A DNA stretch of 64,000 nucleotides from Pseudomonas sp. DNDY-54 (lineage in GTDB: Bacteria > Pseudomonadota > Gammaproteobacteria > Pseudomonadales > Pseudomonadaceae). The translations under genes and the position numbers were made by a program. Under the pieces are notes generated by a model, which saw only the letters and a list, made by a program, of their open reading frames with translations, ran no database searches and was not told where the DNA came from. Below are positions 53,253 through 62,046 of this stretch, piece by piece. Each line of letters begins with the position of its first letter. The stretch's first letter is position 1. The DNA lies in NCBI RefSeq assembly GCF_019880365.1, contig NZ_CP082271.1, positions 1,240,001 through 1,304,000 on the forward strand. Reading direction: 5' to 3'.

Positions 53253-54299
53253 TTAAAGGTTTGGTCCGATACGGTTGCAGTTGCCCTGACCAACGTACTT
53301 GCTGAGAACCTCCCACTGTGGACGGTCTTTTCCGTCCTTGGGCTCGATGGACAATTTGTATTTGCCCCAGGAGGAGCCCGCAGCCCAGTACGTCATGGGA
53401 ATGCAGTGCTCTTGCAAATAGGCCAACAGGTTATCCATCGCTTCCATATAGCGTGGGTCATCAGCGGGAATACCGAACTCACCGATGTGACCTTGTTTGT
53501 CATGCTTGATCAGCCAGTCAACAAACGGCTTGACCCGCTTGACGCCGAGCATGGGATCGAAGTCTTTAGCCAGCGGTTCTTTGTAATGTCCGCTCCCGTG
53601 CTTATCTATATATAGATGAGCCGAAAATATTATTTTGTCGGAGGGATCGTTCAGTTGGAGCAGCGGATCATTGAATTTCGGCCAACGATAACTGCTGGAC
53701 CAGAAGTTACCCTCAATCAGCAGGGGACGCTGCTTGTCATGTTTTCTGATGGCGTCGATGCCGGCCTGGGCCGCAGCGGGCCAATATTCATCGGCGCCAT
53801 GTGGCTCGTTCATGATGTCGTATGCGTACAGGCCTGGCTGGTCTTTCCAGCGTTTGGCAATCCGTTCCAGCAAGTTCTCATACGCGGAAATAGGCACCGC
53901 ATCAGTTCCAATAAGCTGTTTCTGGTAGCGGGCATAGTTGTGGATATCGAGGATGACGCGCATGTCGTGATCAGCAGCCTGCTGAAATGTCTGCTCAATC
54001 AACCGTGCGTAGTCTTCATCCAGTTCACCATTCAGCTCTCGTTGCAAACGCTCCCACATGATGGGGAAGCGAATGGTCTTGATGCCCCTGTCTTGCCAGG
54101 TCGAAAAGTAGCCAGGAGCCGGGAAGAAATAATTTGTTTTATATTTTCCGGGGATGACATTGCCAGAGAATGCGGCCCCGCCAATGTTCAACCCGATCAG
54201 ATCAATCTTTTCTGCGTGGCTAGCGGCACTCCCGAGTACAAGTGCGAGTCCGAGGAGTATTCCTTTTGATCGTGTCGAAGTGCTACGTGTCCTTAACAT
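53253..54299 (-). CDS. Secreted GH5 glycoside hydrolase
   Basis: A 348-residue secreted cellulase-like endoglycanase. The signal peptide ends at AASHA-EK (about 29). The (beta/alpha)8 domain has IRFPIMWERLQ, VILDIHNYARY, acid/base Glu165 in DIMNEPHG and nucleophile Glu274 in HIGEFG. It is a paralogue of the catalytic half of the 58239 gene. Encoded opposite to the EPS genes, it may trim or release the polymer, by analogy with hydrolases in other EPS loci. ATG 54299 has GAGG about eight bases before it. Its DNA is more AT-rich than its neighbours, a hint of transfer. Substrate unknown. Confidence 0.9.
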   Translation of the reverse strand: MLRTRSTSTRSKGILLGLALVLGSAASHAEKIDLIGLNIGGAAFSGNVIPGKYKTNYFFPAPGYFSTWQDRGIKTIRFPIMWERLQRELNGELDEDYARLIEQTFQQAADHDMRVILDIHNYARYQKQLIGTDAVPISAYENLLERIAKRWKDQPGLYAYDIMNEPHGADEYWPAAAQAGIDAIRKHDKQRPLLIEGNFWSSSYRWPKFNDPLLQLNDPSDKIIFSAHLYIDKHGSGHYKEPLAKDFDPMLGVKRVKPFVDWLIKHDKQGHIGEFGIPADDPRYMEAMDNLLAYLQEHCIPMTYWAAGSSWGKYKLSIEPKDGKDRPQWEVLSKYVGQGNCNRIGPNL

Positions 54300-54478
54300 C
54301 TTGTTACCTCTTTCTGCTCTTCTGGAAAATGCCCTGCAAGCGGCTGTTTCGTTTGTCCGGCATAAGCAAACATTGTTCAGTTTTTTCAACCGAATCTTCT
54401 AAAGCGGCGCACGTCCATCTGCTTGCCGCAGCGAGACCTTAATAACCTTCATACGATTGACTGACAGAGAATCTATTT

Positions 54479-55273
54479 ATGAAAAATCCCCTCGCTAAAA
54501 GGATGGATCCTTTGATAGGGAAGCTGAAACTGCTGGACGAATCGGATACCGGCCCCTTCATCGCCGAGCTTAAAAAGCGCGAGTCCCCGACGATCCTCGG
54601 CTTTCTCAATCAGCACGGTTACAACATCGCGCAACGGCATTCTTCAGTGCTGGAGAGCTTTCTTCAGGTCAACTACCTGCTACGTGACGGCATCGGCATC
54701 AAGATGGCCTGCCTGTTCAACGGGCTCAATCCGAAGGCGAACCTCAACGGTTCGGACTTTATCCCCGAGCTGATCGACGAGCTTGTGGGTGAATCCGAAG
54801 ACCGCTATGAGCTGTTTGCAATGGGTACTCGCGAGCCTTGGTTGAGCGATGGCGCCCGTAAGCTCTTCGGGAACCGCCGTTTCTACGCAATCGACGGGTT
54901 CAAGCGTTCGGAGGACTATCTGGCGTTTTACCGGGAGCACCATGTTCCGGGTCGTTTCCCGATCGTGGTGCTGGCGATGGGAATGCCTAAGCAGGAGCAT
55001 GTGGCTCTGCATCTTCAGAAAGCGATGGACTCCCGCGCGTTGCTGATTTGTGGCGGAGCCATCCTGGATTTCTCGGCGCAACGCTTCCCGCGTGCGCCCA
55101 TGGTGTTCCGTCGGCTCGGGCTGGAGTGGGCCTTCCGCATGCTGATCGAGCCGCGCCGGCTATTCAAACGCTACGCCGTGGGCATTCCATTGTTCTTTTA
55201 TTACCTGTCACGCAATGCGTTTTCCGGAGGACGGCGTATCGGCGGTTGGAACGCCCTTAAGCGCGAGCCCTGA
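54479..55273 (+). CDS. WecG/TagA/CpsF-family glycosyltransferase (GT26)
   Basis: A 264-residue transferase of the GT26 family, which adds a sugar (often ManNAcA or glucuronate-type) to undecaprenyl-PP-linked intermediates. The family core is visible: SSVLESFLQVNYLLRDGIGI, FNGLNPKANLNGSDFIPELI, then VVLAMGMPKQEHVALHLQKA, GGAILDFSAQRFPRAPMVFR and GLEWAFRMLIEPRRLFKRY. It is the first plus-strand gene after the minus-strand GH5 gene and divergent from it, so it has its own promoter region (54300-54478). Confidence 0.92.
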   Translation: MKNPLAKRMDPLIGKLKLLDESDTGPFIAELKKRESPTILGFLNQHGYNIAQRHSSVLESFLQVNYLLRDGIGIKMACLFNGLNPKANLNGSDFIPELIDELVGESEDRYELFAMGTREPWLSDGARKLFGNRRFYAIDGFKRSEDYLAFYREHHVPGRFPIVVLAMGMPKQEHVALHLQKAMDSRALLICGGAILDFSAQRFPRAPMVFRRLGLEWAFRMLIEPRRLFKRYAVGIPLFFYYLSRNAFSGGRRIGGWNALKREP

Positions 55274-55334
55274 CCATCCATTGCCGCGTGGCCACGGAGG
55301 GCGGCGGCAGAGTGAAAAGAGGGCGAGCGCCCCG

Positions 55335-56642
55335 TCAGCGAGGAATTACCCGTAGCGTCATCAGCAGGCTGAACAGGTAATGCACCGAGAGCGTTATCGC
55401 GTAAACCATCAAGACCGAATTGATGGGTAAGTCGAGCCAATGCCCAGCCGCGAAGCAGGCGAGCGTCAGTACCGCGCGCTGTACGTTCAGCATGAGAAGC
55501 AGGCGTTGGCCGTCGAATACTGATAACAGGTGAGACGCTGGCGCATGCATGAACTGGAACAGCAGATAGATCGCCAGAATCGACGCCATCTCACCAGCTG
55601 CTGACCATTCAGCGCCGAACGCGAACACAAACAGGCGTTCACCGTAGATCAGAAGCAAAACGGCGGGAGCGAGCGCCAGCAGCAGTAGCCTCTTGATCAC
55701 CGAGTGAGTGACATTGCGAATGTCCGCCGGATGCTTTCGACCGATCGAGGCGATTTCGGCGTAATAGGCCTTGCTGGTCGAATGCCCTAGCAGGTTCATT
55801 GGCAGCGCCAGGGTCATCATGGCCAACCCCAGTTGTCCGGAGGTCCGCGCGTCGTAAATGGCCGCAGCCAGCAGCAGAGGCGCCTGGCTGGAAAAGATTT
55901 GAAGCAGCTGCGATGGCAAGCGATAAGCCGGAAAGCTTCGGTAATACCGCAGCATGAACCCTATGCGGCTCAGCGTTACGTGGCGCCGGTAGCGAGCCAC
56001 ATCAGCCCTGAACATTCGCACCAGCGTTATTGTCCCCGCGCCAGCACCCAACACCTGGCCACCCAGAAGCCCGAGCGGCTTCACGCCAAGTAACCCCAAC
56101 GCAATCTTTGTAATCGAACCGACAGCACTTTGTTGAAGTTGCGTACGCGCGATGGCGGGGTACGCGCGCCTGCGCACTGCCCAGATCAATAGCACTTCAT
56201 ACAGACCTGCACTGAACAGTGCGACCAGCAATACCCAACGGTAGGGAATGAGGACCTCCAGCGACGTCACCGCCAGCAGGGTAGGGCCGGCCGTCCATAA
56301 AAAGATGCCCGCTGTCAGGGTCATGACAAGCAGTAGGCAAGCTGACAAACCAACCATCGTCATGGCTGTGCTGTCCCTGCGGGGGAGGGGGACGGCGAGC
56401 TCGTATCGCAGGGTCATCAGTGGCGTGAGGAGCAACAGCAGGGCGGAGAAAACTGACAACACGCCGAAGTGCTCGGGGCTGTATATCCGGGTAAGGATAG
56501 GAATGGCTGCCAACCCGACGATTCTGGCCAATCCATTGCCGACGGCCAGGGTCGCCATCCCGGAGAAAACCTTGGCCGAGGCCCCGCCAGTCAGCCGCGT
56601 TCTGGCAGCAACAAACTTGTCGGCAAGATTAAAACTTTGCAA
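55335..56642 (-). CDS. Second polysaccharide flippase-like protein
   Basis: A 435-residue membrane protein of the Wzx/MOP type with about 12 hydrophobic segments. KVFSGMATLAVGNGLARIVGL and PILTRIYSPEHFGVLSVFSA are the family start, and TSGQLGLAMMTLALPMNLLG is the mid-region block. An in-frame ATG at 56705 would add 21 polar residues. The TTG at 56642 is preceded by AAGGAG with six-base spacing, so I prefer it. It is similar in type to the 45053 product. Its orientation opposes the GT26 gene, with which it is convergent. Confidence 0.88.
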   Translation of the reverse strand: MQSFNLADKFVAARTRLTGGASAKVFSGMATLAVGNGLARIVGLAAIPILTRIYSPEHFGVLSVFSALLLLLTPLMTLRYELAVPLPRRDSTAMTMVGLSACLLLVMTLTAGIFLWTAGPTLLAVTSLEVLIPYRWVLLVALFSAGLYEVLLIWAVRRRAYPAIARTQLQQSAVGSITKIALGLLGVKPLGLLGGQVLGAGAGTITLVRMFRADVARYRRHVTLSRIGFMLRYYRSFPAYRLPSQLLQIFSSQAPLLLAAAIYDARTSGQLGLAMMTLALPMNLLGHSTSKAYYAEIASIGRKHPADIRNVTHSVIKRLLLLALAPAVLLLIYGERLFVFAFGAEWSAAGEMASILAIYLLFQFMHAPASHLLSVFDGQRLLLMLNVQRAVLTLACFAAGHWLDLPINSVLMVYAITLSVHYLFSLLMTLRVIPR

Positions 56643-56935
56643 CGAGTGCTCCTTTTTATAGGCCCTATAACAAGGGTGTGCACTCCGTGCAGAGATGTGA
56701 TCCATCGACTGGTTATCGCGCGTCGCATCGCGGCGCTTGGCTTGATCGTTCCGCTATAGGAAGTCACTAAATCGGAATAGTTCGGGTGATAACTCGCTAA
56801 ATGGGTCGGCTTTACGTGCCACCGCGTGACGTTCTGGACGCGGTAGCCCGTAGGTCTGGAGCCGAAGTGTGGCTTTTATTCCTTCATTCTCAGCGTTATT
56901 ACCTCTTCAGACTGCTTTCATGCGCTGCAGAGGTA

Positions 56936-57508
56936 TCAGCTACCGCCGGGTGCGGTAGTTTTCAGCGGGACTCCAACATTCTCGCCATAGGTCAGCTCAC
57001 CCTCGTCCAGTCGAGCAGGCGAGGTGTAGGGATGTTCTGTCAGGCGCTGCTCGTCCTGGATGTGTAGCACCTCGACGCCGCGCAGCTTCAGCACATCCGA
57101 CACCATCGAGCGATGGCATCGCCACCAAAGCACTTCCGCGCACATCATCGCGGTGGGTTGCTTAGTGGCGAGCGAAAGCAGCCGTTGCAAGCCCTGCGCA
57201 AACTCGTCGCTTGCCACATGCGTGGCATATCCGCGAAATGACGTGTTGCGCCAGGCGTTGTTGTTCGGCCCTGGCGGAGCGCGCCGTCGTCCGCCCAGTT
57301 CTTCGATCCACTCATAGCCGATCCCGTGCTCGGCAAGGGCTGCTTCCAGGTTTGCCGACATGAACTGAGGCAACCGCCGTGAACCGGGAAACCGGCGGAC
57401 GTCGGCCACGGCCTCTATTCCGTAGTGCTTGAGCAAAGCAATGAACGTGTCGGCTGATCGCGTGGAATGGCCAACCGTCCAGATCGTTCGCGGCTGTCGC
57501 GTAGTCAT
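56936..57508 (-). CDS. DUF488 domain protein
   Basis: A 190-residue cytoplasmic protein of the DUF488 family. The signature starts TIWTVGHSTRSADTFIALLK, followed by VADVRRFPGSRRLPQF and a C-terminal MMCAEVLWWRCHRSMVSDVL with the characteristic Cys and His. The family's biochemistry is unknown, though the fold is well conserved and sometimes linked to DNA or stress genes. Its ATG overlaps the end of the DUF2945 gene by four bases. This pair looks unrelated to the surrounding EPS genes. Confidence 0.88.
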   Translation of the reverse strand: MTTRQPRTIWTVGHSTRSADTFIALLKHYGIEAVADVRRFPGSRRLPQFMSANLEAALAEHGIGYEWIEELGGRRRAPPGPNNNAWRNTSFRGYATHVASDEFAQGLQRLLSLATKQPTAMMCAEVLWWRCHRSMVSDVLKLRGVEVLHIQDEQRLTEHPYTSPARLDEGELTYGENVGVPLKTTAPGGS

Positions 57509-57720
57509 TCGATCCGGCTCAGCGCGCTGCCTTTGTGCATCGCCACGTGATCCGTCTTGTCACTCTTGATCTCATATTGCGGTTCGTCCGGGCTCGCACG
57601 TCGTGTGTGCCCTTTGTAGTCCGTGTCTTGCGTATGGACTTTTGTGATTCGGCCCGTCACATGGCCGGCCTCTGAATTCCAGCGGACGTGATCGCCAACC
57701 TTGAATTTTTGCTGCGTCAT
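57505..57720 (-). CDS. DUF2945 / hypervirulence-associated TUDOR-domain protein
   Basis: A 71-residue small beta-barrel protein (KFKVGDHVRWNSEAGHVTG, then TRRASPDEPQYEIKSDKTDH). It matches the short DUF2945 (HVA1) family, with the VGDHVRWNSE start typical of it. Role unknown. It is the first gene of a two-gene minus-strand unit with the DUF488 gene. Confidence 0.88.
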   Translation of the reverse strand: MTQQKFKVGDHVRWNSEAGHVTGRITKVHTQDTDYKGHTRRASPDEPQYEIKSDKTDHVAMHKGSALSRIE

Positions 57721-58238
57721 TGGGTGCTCCGGTTCGCTCGTTGGGCTTGATAAGGAATAACCAAGGGGGAAGCGCTGCTTCCTCCTCTTATAAGCCGACC
57801 GGAAATGCGGTGGTCTTGCTGTAACCGTCCGTCGGTTTTTGCCATAGCGTGATACGCATCCTTTGAAGCCGCTGGTTCAAAAAAATGACGGCGATAAGTC
57901 CATACCGGAACGGTTTAAAGCGGTTGAGACGCTATCGAGGGTAATAGCTATAAGCCACCTTCTAATAGCGCATTAATGGCTGGTCAAATTTGTGGCGGCT
58001 AATTGGCGATCTAAAGCCGTCAAATAAATTTTGAATCGAAAAGCAAACCTATTATAAAGGCGCCACGCAACGGATTGCCGGGTTTCACCCCAGGTGATCC
58101 GGCGTCCTTTGTAACGCGGTTCGTCCGGTTGCGCGTAGTGAGACATCTGCCCAGTAAGCGCCTGTACGACTTAATTAAAACTCCCGCCACTTTTTTAAAG
58201 GCTCGTCCTTTAGAAGTATTAAGTTCCGGAGAGACTGA
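57721..58238. other. AT-rich gap upstream of repeat-bearing GH5 gene
   Basis: About 520 bases with lower GC than the flanks. It should hold divergent promoters for the DUF2945 gene and the GH5 gene. A candidate promoter is listed at 58031-58058. No gene or RNA is recognised. Confidence 0.5.
58031..58058 (+). promoter_or_regulatory. Candidate sigma-70 promoter of the GH5-repeat gene
   Basis: TTGAAT and TATAAA are separated by 16 bases, about 180 bases before the ATG at 58239. The long leader between them and the start has no assigned role. Confidence 0.4.
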
Positions 58239-60344
58239 ATGTCTACCAATGTATTTACTGGTGCCCCTAAGGCACTTGTTCGCTCCATCGCTCTTGCTGC
58301 TGTATTCAGCGCAGTCGCTTTCACTGGTGAAGTGGCTGCTGCCATTACCGTAAGTGCGTCGTCTACGGCCGCTTTTACTTCATCAATCAATAAATTCAAC
58401 AGCACCGATTTTCTGAACGGTGTATGGCGTCGGACTGCAGCCCTGTCCGTTCCGGCAAGCTCCGGCGCGATTGCTGCTTTCAAACCCGGCGTACAGATCA
58501 AATTTGCTGACGGCCAGGTCCGCAAGATCACCCGCGTTTACGTAGTGGGTAAGAACCTCAGCATCTACGTTGACGGTGGTCTGCTCGACGGTAATAAAGT
58601 CGGCGCACCTCGTACTATCAGCACTGTTGCCAGTTCCTCCGACGCCCCAGCGGCGACTGCCCCTGCGCAGCCAGCGCCGACCGGCAGCGTCTCGGTGAAA
58701 CTGAATGACTTCACCAGCGCCGACTGGGACAAGGGTATCTATCGCAAGTCGCCCGGTTTCTCGATCCCTGATACCGCTGCCAACAAGGCTGCGTTTGTAA
58801 AGGGTGCCTCGGTTAAGCTGGCCAACGGCCAAGTCCGTGCGATCACCGCTGTCTACGACGTAGGCGCGAATCTGTCCGTCATGATGGGTGGCGCTGCGCT
58901 GTCCGGTGCGGCCGTGGGTTACCCGAACACTGTTAGCGTTGCGTCGAGCACCGGCACGACGACGCCTCCGGCGACCGTTGCACCGGCACCTGCCCCCGCA
59001 CCGTCTGCGCCGAGCAGCACCTACACCGCTGGCATGAACAACTTCACCAGCTCAGATTGGGAAAACGGCATCTACCGTAAAGGCGCTGGCTTCTCGATCC
59101 CCGACACGACCTCCAACAAGTCGGCGTTCGTCACCGGTGCTTCGGTCAAGCTGGCCGACGGTCAGGTACGCAAGGTCACGGCTGTCTACGATGTAGGCGA
59201 TCACCTCTCGGTCATGCTGAGCGGTTCCACCCTGTCCGGCAGCGCCGTTGGTTACCCGAAAACCATCAGTGTGGTTTCCGCAAGCACTGGCGGCACGACG
59301 CCTCCTGCGACCGTTGCGCCTGCTCCGACACCCACCCCGGCTCCAGCGCCCACCGTTCCGGTGGTCAGTGACGGCAGCGGTATCGATCTGGTTGGTGTGA
59401 ACTTTGGTTCGGGTGTATTCGATCCGTCGAACGTGCCTGGCTTGTTCAACAAGAACTACACCTATGCTGACGAGTCGTACTACAAGCGTCACAGCGAGCT
59501 TGGTTTCAAGCTGGTTCGCCTGGGCTTCCTCTGGGAACGTATCCAGCCGAAGCTGGGCACCGAGCTGAACGCAGCGGAACTGGCGCGCATCAAGCAGTCC
59601 CTTGATTTCGCCAGTAAGCATGGCATCAAGGTCATCCTTGATATGCACAACTACTACCGCTACTACGGCAAGCTCATCAACTCGCCTGAGGTTCCACGCG
59701 CTCAGTTCTCCGCCACCTGGCGTCGTCTGGCACAGGAAGTGTCGAAGCACCCGGCGCTCTACGGCTACGGTCTGATGAACGAGCCCTATAACACTGGCAA
59801 CGGCTTGTGGCCAACGACTGCCCTTGAAGCTGCTAAAGCGATTCGTACCGTCGATTCGTCGAAGTGGATCATGGTTGCCGGCGACCGCTTCTCGAACGCC
59901 TTCTTCTGGGAGCAGTTCAACACCCAGCTGATTAGCGATCCGTGGATGCGTGATCCGAAGAACAACCTGGTATTCGAGGCGCACCAGTACCTCGACAAGG
60001 ATCACTCGGGCACCTACACCAACCGGGCTGAAACCTTCGATCCAATGATCGGTGTGAATCGCGTCAAGCCGTGGGTCGAGTGGCTGAAGAAGCACAACCT
60101 GCGTGGCTACCTCGGTGAGCACGGTATTTCGGACTTCTCCCCGTCGGCTGTAGTCGCAACGGACAAGCTCCTGGCTTACCTGCAGCAGAACTGCATCCCG
60201 AGCAGCTACTGGGCGGCGGGTCCATGGTGGGGTGACAACCACATGGCGCTGGACGTATCGACCAACAAGGCTCGTCCGCAACTCCCGGTTCTGCAAAAGC
60301 ACGCAGCAACGAAGAAAACTTGCAGCACCATCGGCCCGATGTAA
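58239..60344 (+). CDS. Secreted GH5 hydrolase with three N-terminal repeats
   Basis: A 701-residue secreted protein. The signal peptide covers about 1-35 (ending EVAAA). Three repeats of about 85 residues follow, at 49-134, 152-237 and 264-349. Each has F-x-S-x-D-[WF]-x-x-G-[IV]-[YW]-R, then V-x-[IL]-A-[DN]-G-Q-V-R, and ends V-G-x-P-x-T-[IV]-S-V. Ala/Pro/Thr-rich linkers separate them. The GH5 domain (about 380-701) has DMHNYYRY, Glu515 in LMNEPYN and Glu627 in YLGEHG. The repeats may bind polymer or cell surface (inference). ATG 58239 has GGAG eight bases upstream. A terminator follows at 60396. Confidence 0.9.
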   Translation: MSTNVFTGAPKALVRSIALAAVFSAVAFTGEVAAAITVSASSTAAFTSSINKFNSTDFLNGVWRRTAALSVPASSGAIAAFKPGVQIKFADGQVRKITRVYVVGKNLSIYVDGGLLDGNKVGAPRTISTVASSSDAPAATAPAQPAPTGSVSVKLNDFTSADWDKGIYRKSPGFSIPDTAANKAAFVKGASVKLANGQVRAITAVYDVGANLSVMMGGAALSGAAVGYPNTVSVASSTGTTTPPATVAPAPAPAPSAPSSTYTAGMNNFTSSDWENGIYRKGAGFSIPDTTSNKSAFVTGASVKLADGQVRKVTAVYDVGDHLSVMLSGSTLSGSAVGYPKTISVVSASTGGTTPPATVAPAPTPTPAPAPTVPVVSDGSGIDLVGVNFGSGVFDPSNVPGLFNKNYTYADESYYKRHSELGFKLVRLGFLWERIQPKLGTELNAAELARIKQSLDFASKHGIKVILDMHNYYRYYGKLINSPEVPRAQFSATWRRLAQEVSKHPALYGYGLMNEPYNTGNGLWPTTALEAAKAIRTVDSSKWIMVAGDRFSNAFFWEQFNTQLISDPWMRDPKNNLVFEAHQYLDKDHSGTYTNRAETFDPMIGVNRVKPWVEWLKKHNLRGYLGEHGISDFSPSAVVATDKLLAYLQQNCIPSSYWAAGPWWGDNHMALDVSTNKARPQLPVLQKHAATKKTCSTIGPM

Positions 60345-60395
60345 GCGGAACACCGATGTGAAACTCCTGCTCGGGGCGACCCGGCAGGACAATGA

Positions 60396-60429
60396 AAACG
60401 CCCCGACTGGTTCGGGGCGTTTTTTTTTG
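60396..60429 (+). terminator. Intrinsic terminator after GH5-repeat gene
   Basis: Stem AACGCCCCGA / TTCGGGGCGTT with a CTGG loop and an unbroken run of nine or ten T. The hairpin is identical to that at 12789-12818. Confidence 0.92.
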
Positions 60430-60535
60430 CCGTCGAAATGCTGTAGCCCTCGTCATCCGTGAGATGGCGGGGGGCGAAGCGGTCATGTATGGCTTTGAAT
60501 AGCCCGGCGAGTCCCGTTGTAAAGCCTTCCGCGGG

Positions 60536-60562
60536 GAACTTTCATAGTTTGAGGCACTCTTT
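60536..60562 (+). promoter_or_regulatory. Candidate AlgU (sigma-22)-type promoter
   Basis: GAACTT, then 16 bases, then TCTTT. The first box matches the AlgU -35 consensus; the second only partly fits TCTGA. It lies about 130 bases before the flippase gene. AlgU controls envelope-stress and polysaccharide genes in pseudomonads. Confidence 0.3.
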
Positions 60563-60623
60563 TTGGGGTGCTAAACCATTGATGACAAATGCCGGTAATC
60601 GCCTTTTGGTATCAGGAGAAACC

Positions 60624-60668
60624 ATGAAGTTGGTAGACGCAACGGACGCCCGCTGGAGTCAGCAATGA
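60624..60668 (+). CDS. Possible 14-residue leader peptide before the flippase
   Basis: ATG 60624, with CAGGAG six to ten bases upstream, opens MKLVDATDARWSQQ and stops at 60668. Its TGA overlaps the flippase ATG (ATGA). The good ribosome site and exact overlap suggest translational coupling, but the flippase also has its own GGAG, so chance is possible. Confidence 0.35.
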   Translation: MKLVDATDARWSQQ

Positions 60669-61939
60669 AAGGCGAATTGGCTCGCTATGGTCGACTGATC
60701 ATCACCAAGGGCAGTGGCTCGGGCGCAATGCTCGGGCTGAATATTCTGCTGGCGCGGATACTGGTGCCTGACCTCGCGGGCACGGTGTTTTTCTGTATTG
60801 CCTTGGGCACGTTCGTATCGCTGATCTCCAGATTAGGGCTGGATGTTGCGTGCCTTAAAAATATTGCGTCACTGCAAGACGATCGGCAGCGCAGCTATTT
60901 TGACAGGTCGCTGACGCTCGCTTTTCTCGCCAACATCCCCGCGATTCTGATCGGCCTGGTTGTGGTTTATTTCTCCAAAACCACCGAGTCGCACTTCCTG
61001 CTCTCGGCGGTGTTCTTTGCCACGGCGGCGCTCTGCATTTCCCTCACGCATATATCCAGCGAAACCCTCAAGGCGAAGGAACGAACCAGCGAAGGCCTGT
61101 TCTGGCAGACAGGGTTTCAGCCTGGGTTGACGTTGATACTGGTGTGGTTCACAGGCAATGAGCTGCACACCGTGGTCGCCTGTTTTGCCGTCAGCTACGT
61201 GCTAGGCATGATCGGTTCGGTGACCCGCGCACGGTTGAGTATGCCGCGAGCCTCGGGTGGCACGGCGATCGGTTGGAAAGAGATGCTCGTTCTATGCCTT
61301 CCCCTGATGCTTATCGCCGTTGCGAACAGTGTGATCGAGCTATCCGATACCGTGTTGTTGGGCCTGATGCGTTCGGCGAGCGAAGTCAGCATTTATTACA
61401 TCGCGGCCAAGCTTACCGCGTTATCCACCACCTTGTTGTTCATCATCAACGGGACCATCGCCCCGGGTATCTCCAGGCGCTGGTCCGGCGGGGACTATGC
61501 TGGCGCGTTCGACATCGTCAATAAGTACTCGAAGGTAATGCTAGGGCTGGCGGTTTTGATTCTCGCAGGCATGTTCCTGTTGCATGACTACATCCTCATG
61601 GTGTTTGGCGAACAGTACCGTGAGAAGGGCGCCTTTCCCTTGTTGGTATTGGCCACGGGTTACTTCTTTGTATTGGCGGCCGGCCCGCTTTGCATCTTCA
61701 TGACGATGACCGGCAATCATCGTCAGTACATGTACAACAACATGGCGGCCGCCGTACTTAACGTTGTCCTTAATCTGGTGCTCATTCCGAGGTATGGAGT
61801 GAACGGCGCATGTTTCGCGACTGCGGTGGCGCTGTCGCTGAAAAACATGCTGCTTTACGCTCAGTACAAACGCATACAGCACATCGCAGCAGGCGGTGAT
61901 TCATTGCAAGCAATCTCGGCACAACGTGAGCCCGCTTAG
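60665..61939 (+). CDS. Third polysaccharide flippase-like protein
   Basis: A 424-residue membrane protein of the polysaccharide-transporter superfamily with 12 or more hydrophobic segments. LITSRLG-like features appear as FVSLISRLGLDVACLKNIAS. VIELSDTVLLGLMRSASEVSIY and GNHRQYMYNNMAAAVLNVVLN match late family blocks (Asn-rich loop, then the helix pair). It starts at the ATGA overlap with the short upstream reading frame. It is of a different subtype from the two other flippases in the window and may flip another lipid-linked glycan. Confidence 0.88.
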   Translation: MKGELARYGRLIITKGSGSGAMLGLNILLARILVPDLAGTVFFCIALGTFVSLISRLGLDVACLKNIASLQDDRQRSYFDRSLTLAFLANIPAILIGLVVVYFSKTTESHFLLSAVFFATAALCISLTHISSETLKAKERTSEGLFWQTGFQPGLTLILVWFTGNELHTVVACFAVSYVLGMIGSVTRARLSMPRASGGTAIGWKEMLVLCLPLMLIAVANSVIELSDTVLLGLMRSASEVSIYYIAAKLTALSTTLLFIINGTIAPGISRRWSGGDYAGAFDIVNKYSKVMLGLAVLILAGMFLLHDYILMVFGEQYREKGAFPLLVLATGYFFVLAAGPLCIFMTMTGNHRQYMYNNMAAAVLNVVLNLVLIPRYGVNGACFATAVALSLKNMLLYAQYKRIQHIAAGGDSLQAISAQREPA

Positions 61940-62046
61940 GCCGCGCTGCAGGGCTTGGTCTTGCTACTGAGAAAACACGCAAGACTGTTTCGATAGGCCA
62001 TGAGAAAGGGTGTGCATGGTCTTGTATTAATCGACAGGCGAGTCTG

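Larger units (their letters stand above)
60345..60623. other. Gap between GH5-repeat and flippase genes
   Basis: It holds the terminator at 60396-60429 and a candidate AlgU-type promoter at 60536-60562. No gene is supported before the leader peptide at 60624. Confidence 0.5.

Noticed and set aside
56838..56852. Second ops-like site (GCGGTAGCCCG)
   Set aside because: It shares only GCGGTAGC, lacks the preceding G and following GTG of the core, and no plus-strand operon starts nearby.
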